This document shows, piece by piece, positions 1-5,216 of a DNA stretch of 6,189 bases. Position numbers and translations under genes: made by a program. Each line of letters begins with the position of its first letter. Position 1 is the first letter of the stretch. A model generated the notes under the pieces. That model was given only the letters and a program-made list of their open reading frames with translations. It had not been told where the DNA came from and searched no databases. The DNA lies in NCBI GenBank assembly GCA_043758205.1, contig JAYVNY010000082.1, forward strand, positions 1 to 6,189, read 5' to 3'. The stretch comes from JANNGC01 sp043758205 (lineage in GTDB: Bacteria > Verrucomicrobiota > Verrucomicrobiia > Limisphaerales > SIBH01).

Positions 1-1535
1 CGGCGGCGACGCAGCACTACGCGCTGCAACCGAAGAGCGATCTCGTGCTGCTCTACGGGCTGGCGAGAATCTTGATCGAACGCGGCTGGCTGGACCGCGC
101 GTTCATCGAGAAGAACACGCGGGAGTTTGAGGCGTTCGCGACGTTTGTGCAGAGCTTCGACGTTGAATCCGTGGCCGCCGCCACCGGCCTCTCCGTCGAT
201 CAACTCAACCGCTTCGCAGAGACCATTCATCGCGGCCAACGCGTTTCGTTCTGGTGGACGATGGGCGTGAACCAGGGCCACGAAGCCACGCGCACCGCGC
301 AGGCCATCATCAATCTTGCGCTCATGACCGGGAACATCGGACGCCCCGGCACCGGCGCGAACTCCATCACCGGCCAGTGCAATGCGATGGGCTCGCGGCT
401 CTTCAGCAACACCACGAACTTGATCGGCGGCCACGACTTCACGCAGGCGGAGCATCGCGAGAAAGTCGCGCGCGCGCTGCGCATTCCGGCGGAGAACATT
501 CCGCAGCGGAACAGTTGGGCTTACGACCAGATTCTCGACGGTATTCAAGCCGGCAAAATCAAAGGGCTGTGGATCATCGCCACGAACACGGCGCACTCGT
601 GGATGCAGCAGGAGCGCACGCGGCATCTGCTCCGCAAGCTCGACTTCCTCGTGGTGCAGGACATGTACACCACGACGGAGACGGCGCAGCAGGCGCATCT
701 GGTGCTGCCCGCCGCCGGCTGGGGCGAAAAGAGCGGGACGTTCATCAACTCCGAGCGGCGCATCGGCCTCCTGAAAAAAGTTTCGCGCGCGCCGGGACAG
801 GCGCTGTCGGACTTCAAAATTTTCCAACTCATCGCGCACTATTGGGGGTGCGCGGAACTGTTCCGCAAATGGACTTCGCCCGAGGCCGTGTTCCAACTGC
901 TCAAGCGCGTGAGCGCGGGCCAGCCGTGCGACATCACGGGCATTGAAGACTACCGGATGCTGGATGAATGCGGCGGCGTGCAGTGGCCACTGGTGGGTGG
1001 AGAGGCGAAGGTCGAGGGACGAGGGCCGGAAATCCCCGACGCCTCTGGCCCTCGTCTCTCGACTCTCGCCCCTCGACCTGCCCAAGAGCGCCGCCTCTTC
1101 GCCGATGGCAAATTCTTCCACGCCGATGGCCGGGCGAAATTCATATTCGAGGCCCCGCGTCCGGTGCCCGAGCCGGTGTCGAAAGAATATCCGTTTGTGC
1201 TGCTGACGGGGCGCGGCACCTCCGCGCAGTGGCACACCCAGACGCGCACGGGAAAATCCGAGGTCTTGAAGAAACTGTATCCGGCCCGCGCTTACGTCGA
1301 GGTCTCGCCGGAGGATGCGGAGGCGTTGCGCCTGGACACGGGCGCGCGAGTGCAAGTCAGTTCGCGGCGCGGCGCGATCGAGGCGGCGGTGTTTGTGTCG
1401 TCGAGCGTCGCGCCCGGCCAGGTCTTTATGCCCATGCACTACGCGGAGGCGAACGAGCTGACGCTCTGGCATGTGGACCCGTACTCGCGCCAGCCGAATT
1501 ACAAATCCTGCGCGGTGAAGCTGGCGAGGATTTGA
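1..1535 (+). CDS. nasA: Assimilatory nitrate reductase catalytic subunit (molybdopterin oxidoreductase), 5'-partial
   Basis: This enzyme reduces nitrate to nitrite in the cytoplasm using a Mo-bis-MGD cofactor. The reading frame is open from base 3, giving 510 residues. The GTG at 45 is an internal Val, since upstream residues such as QHYALQPKSDLVLL fit the family. The N-terminal [4Fe-4S] motif and start lie outside the window; complete family members have roughly 700 residues or more. Visible parts, numbered from base 3, are the cofactor-domain motifs GVNQ (about 88), TGNIGRPGTG (about 109) and ITGQCNAMGSR (about 122). The molydopterin-dinucleotide-binding domain starts at about 396 (LLTGRG, QWHTQTRTGK) and ends with DPYSRQPNYKSCAVKL, typical of assimilatory nitrate reductases. 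There is no C-terminal [2Fe-2S] extension. About 27 residues near 335-362 come from a GC-rich inverted repeat (see 1010-1064) and look foreign to the fold. A related formate dehydrogenase is less likely. The gene converges on hddC with an 8-nt gap. Confidence 0.88.
   Translation, partial: AATQHYALQPKSDLVLLYGLARILIERGWLDRAFIEKNTREFEAFATFVQSFDVESVAAATGLSVDQLNRFAETIHRGQRVSFWWTMGVNQGHEATRTAQAIINLALMTGNIGRPGTGANSITGQCNAMGSRLFSNTTNLIGGHDFTQAEHREKVARALRIPAENIPQRNSWAYDQILDGIQAGKIKGLWIIATNTAHSWMQQERTRHLLRKLDFLVVQDMYTTTETAQQAHLVLPAAGWGEKSGTFINSERRIGLLKKVSRAPGQALSDFKIFQLIAHYWGCAELFRKWTSPEAVFQLLKRVSAGQPCDITGIEDYRMLDECGGVQWPLVGGEAKVEGRGPEIPDASGPRLSTLAPRPAQERRLFADGKFFHADGRAKFIFEAPRPVPEPVSKEYPFVLLTGRGTSAQWHTQTRTGKSEVLKKLYPARAYVEVSPEDAEALRLDTGARVQVSSRRGAIEAAVFVSSSVAPGQVFMPMHYAEANELTLWHVDPYSRQPNYKSCAVKLARI
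1010..1064. repeat. GC-rich inverted repeat inserted in frame within nasA
   Basis: The left arm 1010-1027 (ggtcgagggacgagggcc) and right arm 1047-1064 are complementary at 16 of 18 positions around a 19-nt spacer. A further variant of the right arm (ctcgcccctcgacc) follows to about 1078. The reading frame stays open and translates to a Gly/Arg/Pro/Ser-rich stretch (VEGRGPEIPDASGPRLST) between the conserved blocks GGVQWPL and ERRLFADGKFF. It resembles a dispersed genomic repeat that landed in a surface loop. That reading is inferred from composition and symmetry, because no second copy is in the window. Confidence 0.6.
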
Positions 1536-1550
1536 AGCGGGCCTCAGCTT
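1518..1550. terminator. Possible weak stem between convergent nasA and hddC
   Basis: AAGCT (1518-1522) and GAGG (1526-1529) can pair with CCTC (1542-1545) and AGCTT (1546-1550). This gives nine pairs with a 3-nt bulge and a 12-nt loop spanning both stop codons. No real T tract follows on either side, so it is at best a weak bidirectional terminator and may be chance. Confidence 0.2.
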
Positions 1551-2266
1551 GTTTGGTTCGCGAGCAGGACGTTCAACTCCTCCAGCCCCGCGTGCGAGCC
1601 AATCTCGTAGAACCGCTCTCTCACTTCCCAGCCCGCCATCTGCTGGCGCTCGACGAGCCGCGTCATCACGGCGGCCAGATCGAAAGGTTGGTCGTCCGGC
1701 CATTCGTCGAAGGCGCGTTTGTTGAAGACGCTCAGGCCGTAATCAATGTGCCGCATCTCCGGGAGCCGCTGCTTCTTGTCGTAGAGTTTTATTTCACCGT
1801 CGCCGAAGACGACGTTGCTCGTGTCGTATTGGCCTTCGTTGTTGAAGACCGTCATCAGCCCGAGCTTGCCGCTGCGCAGGAAAAAATCCGCGACGGGCAG
1901 AAACGGCTCGGTGAGATAACTGTCGCCGTAGAGCACGAAGAAATTCTCGCCGAGCTTGGGCATGGCTTGCTGAAGCGCGCCGCCCGTGCCGAGCAGCTTC
2001 GGGCCGTCGAAGGAGTATTCGAGCTGCATCCCATGCGCGCGTCCGTCGCCGAATTGCTCCACCACCCTCTCGCCGAGATGACCGAGGCAGAGCACCACAC
2101 GCGTGAGACCCTGTTTCCGCAAGAGCGCGAGCTGATGTTCGAGGAAAGTTTTCCCCGCCACGGAGACAAGCACCTTCGGAATTTTTTCCGTGATGGGGCG
2201 AAGGCGCGTGGCGAGTCCGCCGGCGAGGAGGGCGACCGTCGGATGGTTTGGTGCGGAGTGGCTCAC
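1544..2266 (-). CDS. hddC: Sugar-phosphate nucleotidyltransferase, probable D-glycero-D-manno-heptose 1-phosphate guanylyltransferase
   Basis: This cytoplasmic enzyme probably transfers a nucleotide (GMP from GTP) to a heptose 1-phosphate, giving the activated sugar for surface glycan synthesis. The N-terminal Rossmann-type signature LLAGGLATRLRPITEKIPKVL, with the GGxxTRLRP loop and the PK lysine, is the NTP-transferase hallmark. YGDSYL carries the metal-binding Asp, and LGTGGALQ contacts the base in relatives. The length of about 240 residues, with no C-terminal hexapeptide domain, fits HddC better than bifunctional mannose-1-phosphate guanylyltransferases. Pairing with hddA just upstream supports the heptose assignment; substrate specificity is inferred from that context. 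I chose GTG 2266 (MSHSAPNHPTVALL) because it overlaps the ancestral hicA stop as GTGA. An in-frame GTG at 2302 would add 12 residues and overlaps the present premature hicA stop in the same way. No good Shine-Dalgarno site is seen, so translation is probably coupled to hicA. Confidence 0.8.
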   Translation of the reverse strand: MSHSAPNHPTVALLAGGLATRLRPITEKIPKVLVSVAGKTFLEHQLALLRKQGLTRVVLCLGHLGERVVEQFGDGRAHGMQLEYSFDGPKLLGTGGALQQAMPKLGENFFVLYGDSYLTEPFLPVADFFLRSGKLGLMTVFNNEGQYDTSNVVFGDGEIKLYDKKQRLPEMRHIDYGLSVFNKRAFDEWPDDQPFDLAAVMTRLVERQQMAGWEVRERFYEIGSHAGLEELNVLLANQTS

Positions 2267-2298
2267 GGCAGTGGGACCTGCAAGTCCTTGCAAATTTT

Positions 2299-2448
2299 TC
2301 ACGCGGTCAATTCCAGCACTTCCCGATGGCGCGGCACGGCGGAAACTTTTTTGAGGGCGCGGTTGATGTAGATGGTGTGGTTTCCGCCCTCGCGCAGGAA
2401 CTGGCAGCCGTGCGTCTCCAGATGGCGGAGCAAATCCAGCCGCTTCAT
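2299..2448 (-). pseudogene. hicA: HicA-family mRNA interferase toxin, truncated by an in-frame TGA
   Basis: HicA is a small dsRBD-like ribonuclease that cleaves mRNA and is neutralised by HicB. Translating from ATG 2448 gives 49 residues: MKRLDLLRHLETHGCQFLRE, then GGNHTIYINR, ALKKVSAVPRHREVLELTA and a TGA at 2301-2299. The helix-beta-beta-beta core and the catalytic His (H24 in GGNH) are present, and VPRHREV is the family signature. Reading past the TGA in the same frame gives KICKDLQVPLP and a second stop at 2265-2263. This is the normal HicA tail (usually ...LARKICKDL...), so the intact protein would be about 61 residues with Arg at the TGA. A single change such as CGA to TGA explains it. 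The last helix is lost, so the toxin is probably weakened or dead. The start overlaps the hicB stop by four bases (ATGA), indicating coupled translation. Confidence 0.8.
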
Positions 2449-2669
2449 GCGGCGGAGAGGGTCAGCGGTTCGCGAATCACTTCCTGGCCCTGCAACTCTT
2501 CCTCCGCCAGATCACGGTTGGCTTGCAGCACCATTTGCACGGCTTCGGCAAGATTGGCCCGTGCTTCTTCCAGCGTCGCGCCCTGGCTGTTTGCGCCCGG
2601 CAGTTCCTCCACAAACGCAGCATAGCCCTCCGGGAAACGCTGGAAGACAGCGGTTAGTTTGATGTCCAT
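2445..2669 (-). CDS. hicB: HicB-family antitoxin
   Basis: This 74-residue antitoxin of the HicAB type II system binds and blocks HicA. The sequence opens with MDIKLTAVFQRFPEGYAAFV and continues with EELPGANSQGATLEEARANL, the degenerate RNase-H-like HicB fold (GYxAxVxELPGxxSQGxTLEEA). It is a short form: the chain ends about 25 residues after that fold in an acidic helix, and no ribbon-helix-helix or helix-turn-helix DNA-binding domain can be seen. ATG 2669 fits the family N-terminus better than an upstream start at 2705. No Shine-Dalgarno site precedes it. The order is antitoxin first, then hicA with an ATGA overlap. The module lies between hddA (42 nt upstream) and hddC, and has its own candidate promoter. 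Confidence 0.85.
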   Translation of the reverse strand: MDIKLTAVFQRFPEGYAAFVEELPGANSQGATLEEARANLAEAVQMVLQANRDLAEEELQGQEVIREPLTLSAA

Positions 2670-2696
2670 GTTTTGTTCAATACTGGAAAACAAAAC
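2670..2696. promoter_or_regulatory. Inverted repeat abutting the hicB start, possible operator
   Basis: gttttgtt (2670-2677) and aacaaaac (2689-2696) form a perfect 8-bp inverted repeat with an 11-nt spacer. It touches the hicB ATG and covers the candidate -10 and start point. The position suits autoregulation by the toxin-antitoxin complex. However, this HicB shows no DNA-binding domain, so the role is uncertain. Confidence 0.3.
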
Positions 2697-2705
2697 CAAG
2701 GTCAA
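2677..2705 (-). promoter_or_regulatory. Candidate sigma70-type promoter of hicBA (leaderless)
   Basis: Read on the minus strand, TTGACC (2705-2700) and TATTGA (2682-2677) are separated by exactly 17 nt. They lie in the AT-rich gap after the hddA stop. Only 7 nt separate the -10 from the hicB ATG, so transcription would start at or next to the A of the ATG. This matches the lack of a ribosome binding site. It is inferred from the sequence alone. Confidence 0.5.
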
Positions 2706-2711
2706 AGCACG

Positions 2712-3695
2712 TCACGAACTGACGAGCTTCGTGCCTTCAAAGTCGAAGCGGAACCGCACTTCCTTCAAGCCCGCACTTCGCATCGCATGACGCAGCTTCG
2801 ACTTGTCCTCCTCCGCGTAGAACATCAGGAAGCCGCCGCCGCCCGCGCCGATGAGCTTGCCGCCGAGCGCGCCGTTCGCGCGCGCCAGGTCGTACCATTC
2901 GTTGATCTTCGGATTGCTCATGCCCCCGCTGCGCGCCTTCTTACGCTGCCAGTGCTCGTCCATCAGTCGTGCGAACTCGCGCAGGTCGCCGCTCTCCAGC
3001 GCACGCTGGCTGGCGTAACCGATTTCCTTGGTGCGATGCAGGTTCTCCAGCATCGCCGCGTCGTCCTGCTTCGACTTGTCGTTCTGGTCCTTGAGGATGC
3101 TGCCCGCGCTGCGGCTGTAACCGGTGAAGAACATCACCAGATTGTCTTCGAGATTTTCGCGCGTCTCTTCGGAGATTTTCGCGGGCCACGCCTCGACGCG
3201 TCCGTCCTGGTGGAAATTGAAACAGGTGATGCCGCCGAGCGCCGAGATGTATTGGTCCTGTTTGCCGACCGGTTCCTTCAAGCGGTTGATCTCGATGTCG
3301 CACGCCTGCGCCGCGATCTCGGTGTTCGGCACAAGATTGCGTTTGTGCGCGTGCAGGACCTTGAGCAACGCCGTGGTGAAACTTCCACTGCTGCCCAGGC
3401 CCGTGCCGGACGGAATGTCCGCCATGCTCGTCAATTCGAGATAGCCGCCGTCAATGCCCATCATCTGAAACGCCTCGCGAATGATCGGATGCTCGATCTG
3501 CGCCGCCTGCGCCACCCGTTCGAGCTTCGAGTATTTAATGATGAACTCCGGCACGAAGGTCTCGTGCAGCGTGATGTAGATGTATTTATCAATGGCCGCC
3601 GTGATGAGGAAGCCGCCGAAGCGCTCGTAGTAGGAAGGCAAATCCGTGCCGCCGCCGCCGAGGCTGATGCGAAGTGGAGAACGTGCGATGATCAT
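2712..3695 (-). CDS. hddA: GHMP kinase, probable D-glycero-alpha-D-manno-heptose-7-phosphate kinase
   Basis: This cytoplasmic kinase would phosphorylate D-glycero-D-manno-heptose 7-phosphate at C1 with ATP. It is a step toward GDP-heptose for S-layer, capsule or O-antigen glycans. The 327 residues match the family length. Visible motifs are the N-terminal substrate loop RSPLRISLGGGGTDLPSYY (5-23), the GHMP ATP-binding motif PSGTGLGSSGSF (95-106), EPVGKQDQYISALGG (141-155) and the C-terminal glycine motif KLIGAGGGGFLMFY (280-293). Start ATG 3695 (MIIARSPLRI) fits the family start exactly. There is no Shine-Dalgarno site; a candidate promoter places the transcript start about 8 nt upstream. hddC lies downstream, separated by the hicBA module; the isomerase and phosphatase of the pathway are not in the window. 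Related sugar GHMP kinases such as fucokinase are longer, so HddA is the best fit. Confidence 0.87.
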   Translation of the reverse strand: MIIARSPLRISLGGGGTDLPSYYERFGGFLITAAIDKYIYITLHETFVPEFIIKYSKLERVAQAAQIEHPIIREAFQMMGIDGGYLELTSMADIPSGTGLGSSGSFTTALLKVLHAHKRNLVPNTEIAAQACDIEINRLKEPVGKQDQYISALGGITCFNFHQDGRVEAWPAKISEETRENLEDNLVMFFTGYSRSAGSILKDQNDKSKQDDAAMLENLHRTKEIGYASQRALESGDLREFARLMDEHWQRKKARSGGMSNPKINEWYDLARANGALGGKLIGAGGGGFLMFYAEEDKSKLRHAMRSAGLKEVRFRFDFEGTKLVSS

Positions 3696-3710
3696 TTGTT
3701 TGCGGGCGAG

Positions 3711-3739
3711 GTTGTAGAATGGACAGCGTGGGGCCGCAA
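3711..3739 (-). promoter_or_regulatory. Candidate hddA promoter
   Basis: On the minus strand, TTGCGG (3739-3734) and TACAAC (3716-3711) are separated by 17 nt. The -10 ends 15 nt before the hddA ATG, which predicts a leader of about 8 nt. The -10 and the initially transcribed block TTCTACAACCTCGCC recur in the opposite orientation in front of the lipoprotein gene. Confidence 0.5.
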
Positions 3740-3846
3740 GGTTGGCTTTTCACGGGACTAGGGCCGCCGCAGCAGCAGGTGGAACTGACGAGCGTTTTGG
3801 CCCGTCCCCGCGCGCCGCTCGGCCCGGCGAGTCGTTGTCTCTGCCA

Positions 3847-3875
3847 TTGCCAACGGCGCCGGCTCGTTCTACAAC
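3847..3875 (+). promoter_or_regulatory. Candidate promoter of the beta-propeller lipoprotein gene
   Basis: TTGCCA (3847-3852) and TACAAC (3870-3875) are separated by 17 nt. The -10 ends 14 nt before the ATG at 3890, so the leader would be about 7 nt. This matches the absence of a Shine-Dalgarno site. Confidence 0.5.
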
Positions 3876-3889
3876 CTCGCCACACCATT

Positions 3890-4885
3890 ATGAATTGCCT
3901 GACACGCTTTGCTTTCGTCGCCCTCACTCTCGCCGCCGCCACTTCCTTCACGGGGTGCGCGAGCGCGCCACTCACCTTCACGCCCACGAAGGAGTTGAAG
4001 TATTCCGTCGCGCCGAACTTCTTCGATGCGAAGCCGGGCGACCAGGCTATTGGCCCGTGCCACGGCGCGCTGCTGATTGACAAGGCGGGAAATTCTTACG
4101 TCACCACCGACACCAAGCGCGGCATCCTGGTCTTCTCGCCGACGGGGAAATTTCTGCGCGCCTTCGGCCCCTCGAACATTCACGGCGCAGAACTGCGCGA
4201 GGAGAACGGCGTGGAATACATTTACGCTGCGCGCCCATCGCAGCACCAAGTCCTGAAACTCACGCTCGCGGGCGAACAGGTCTGGGACCTCAATTACCCG
4301 TCCGAGTCGGGCATTTACAAAGATGCGAAAGGCTTCAATCCCTGCGCCGTCACCGTCGGGCCGGATGGCGCGATCTTTGTCGCCGATGGCTACGGCGCGA
4401 ACTACGTGCTCAAGTTCGATGCGCAGCGGAAGTTCGTGAAAGCCTTCGGCGGACCGGGCAGGGAGGACGGCAAGTTCAACACCTGCCACGGCATCGCGCT
4501 CGACACGCGCGGCGCGAAACCGTTGCTGCTCGTCTGCAATCGCAACAACAATCGCGTGGAGCACTGGGACCTCGAGGGAAATTTTGTGCGCGTCATTCAG
4601 AAAGATTTACGGATGCCCGCTGCCGTCCACATTCGCGGCGCGTATGCCGTGTTCCCGGAGTTGCAAGGCCGGGTGACGGTGCTGAACGCGGACGGCTCCA
4701 TTGCCGCGCAAGTCGGCGACAATCCCGACGACAAGCAACGGGGCAACTACGGTCTCGCCGCAGACCAGTGGAAGGACGGCCTCTGCAATTCGCCCCACGG
4801 CGCCTCGATGGATCAGGACGGCAATCTCCTCGTGAACGAGTGGAGTGCGCTCGGGCATCTGCATAAATTTGCGCGGCAGAAGTAA
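3890..4885 (+). CDS. 6-bladed beta-propeller (NHL-repeat) lipoprotein
   Basis: This is a predicted exported lipoprotein of 331 residues with no known reaction. It starts with basic residues and a hydrophobic segment (MNCLTRFAFVALTLAAATSF) followed by TGC, so Cys23 is a probable lipidation site; the lipobox FTGC is slightly atypical. The mature part is a string of NHL-like blades. Blades begin near residues 55 (GPCHGALLIDKAGNSYV), 105, 150 (NPCAVTVGPDGAIFVADG), 198 (TCHGIALD), 243 and 298 (CNSPHGASMDQDGNLLV). Repeated His in HGA/HGI/HGS (58, 200, 303) and Cys at blade starts (57, 152, 199, 299) recall the metal-binding pattern of peptidylglycine alpha-amidating lyase-like propellers. An enzymatic role is only a guess. 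ATG 3890 is chosen because it gives the signal peptide; the open frame continues upstream to 3719 without signal-like sequence and through the promoter. It is divergent from hddA. Confidence 0.82.
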   Translation: MNCLTRFAFVALTLAAATSFTGCASAPLTFTPTKELKYSVAPNFFDAKPGDQAIGPCHGALLIDKAGNSYVTTDTKRGILVFSPTGKFLRAFGPSNIHGAELREENGVEYIYAARPSQHQVLKLTLAGEQVWDLNYPSESGIYKDAKGFNPCAVTVGPDGAIFVADGYGANYVLKFDAQRKFVKAFGGPGREDGKFNTCHGIALDTRGAKPLLLVCNRNNNRVEHWDLEGNFVRVIQKDLRMPAAVHIRGAYAVFPELQGRVTVLNADGSIAAQVGDNPDDKQRGNYGLAADQWKDGLCNSPHGASMDQDGNLLVNEWSALGHLHKFARQK

Positions 4886-4910
4886 GCGCCCGCGCGGTGG
4901 CAACTTTCCC

Positions 4911-4938
4911 TTGCGAGGCGAATGACCTTGCCTATTGT
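4911..4938 (+). promoter_or_regulatory. Candidate tRNA-Cys promoter
   Basis: TTGCGA (4911-4916) and TATTGT (4933-4938) with a 16-nt spacer lie 17 nt before the mature 5' end of the tRNA. They are in the 70-nt gap after the lipoprotein gene. A start near 4945 would leave a short 5' leader for RNase P to remove. Confidence 0.4.
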
Positions 4939-4955
4939 TGCGCGCGTTCATGGAC

Positions 4956-5029
4956 GGCGGGGTAGCCAAGTGGTAAGGCACGGCTCTGCAAAAGCTGCAT
5001 CGTCGGTTCGATTCCGACCCTCGCCTCCA
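4956..5029 (+). tRNA. tRNA-Cys (anticodon GCA)
   Basis: A full cloverleaf can be drawn by hand. The acceptor GGCGGGG (4956-4962) pairs with CCTCGCC (5019-5025) with one G-U pair. The D stem is GCC/GGC, and the anticodon stem CGGCT/AGCTG has one G-U pair. The loop CTGCAAA puts GCA at 4988-4990. The T arm is GTCGG-TTCGATT-CCGAC (5002-5018). The discriminator is U73, the identity base of tRNA-Cys, and CCA (5027-5029) is encoded. It reads cysteine codons UGU/UGC. Its 3' half is the likely target of the adjacent tyrosine recombinase. Confidence 0.96.
5002..5029 (+). other. Putative attachment site (tRNA-Cys 3' end)
   Basis: Tyrosine recombinases next to a tRNA usually recombine at the T-arm and acceptor 3' end, leaving the tRNA intact. 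The integrase gene begins 188 nt downstream in the same orientation. The second copy (other att) would lie beyond the window, so this is inferred from position only. Confidence 0.4.
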
Positions 5030-5031
5030 GT

Positions 5032-5060
5032 CATTTTCATTAGGAAAGCGAATGAAAATG
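5032..5060. terminator. Stem directly after tRNA-Cys
   Basis: cattttcatt (5032-5041) and aatgaaaatg (5051-5060) form a perfect 10-bp inverted repeat with a 9-nt loop, starting 3 nt after CCA. There is no T tract and the stem is AT-rich. It could therefore be a weak terminator, a 3'-trailer processing stem, or a recombinase or accessory-factor site. Confidence 0.4.
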
Positions 5061-5216
5061 GGGCTCGGAGGACCGTTTGGGCCGGGATCTTCAACAAAAC
5101 CTTCAACAACTCGGCGGCTCCGACAGTGTTCTGAGCCTGCTCTGCGCTTGTTCTCTGCGTGTTCGATAACACGCCGCACGTCGCCTGATTTAGCCTTACA
5201 ACTTGTGAGGACTGAA

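Larger units (their letters stand above)
3705..3881. repeat. 15-nt perfect inverted repeat framing the divergent intergenic region
   Basis: ggcgaggttgtagaa (3705-3719) is the exact reverse complement of 3867-3881. Each copy holds the candidate -10 (TACAAC) and start region of the gene that points outward. The roughly 105 nt between the two -35 elements are GC-rich with no gene or other clear element. They could hold a shared regulator site. Confidence 0.6.

Noticed and set aside
968..2371. A 467-codon open frame on the plus strand across nasA and hddC
   Set aside because: It is out of frame with nasA and antisense to the well-supported hddC; its composition (Arg/Ala-rich) shows no protein family features.
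3714..3720. TAGAAT as a plus-strand -10 element for the lipoprotein gene
   Set aside because: It has no good -35 at proper spacing and would give a leader of about 165 nt; the same bases read better on the minus strand as part of the hddA promoter.
2716..3793. 12-nt direct repeat gaactgacgagc at 2716-2727 and 3782-3793 flanking hddA
   Set aside because: About one such 12-mer match is expected by chance in a 6-kb window, and the first copy is ordinary hddA coding sequence.
3719..3889. Upstream extension of the lipoprotein gene to 3719
   Set aside because: It would run through the promoter region and hide the signal peptide; ATG 3890 gives a proper lipoprotein N-terminus.
4948..5172. Antisense open frame containing GGEGRNRTDD and LTTWLPRRP
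   Set aside because: It is the reverse complement of tRNA-Cys; EGRNRTDD-type peptides are a common misannotation of antisense tRNA sequence.
5052..5216. Upstream extension of the integrase to 5052
   Set aside because: The added residues are unlike the family, whereas ATG 5217 has a well-placed GAGG and a family-like N-terminus.
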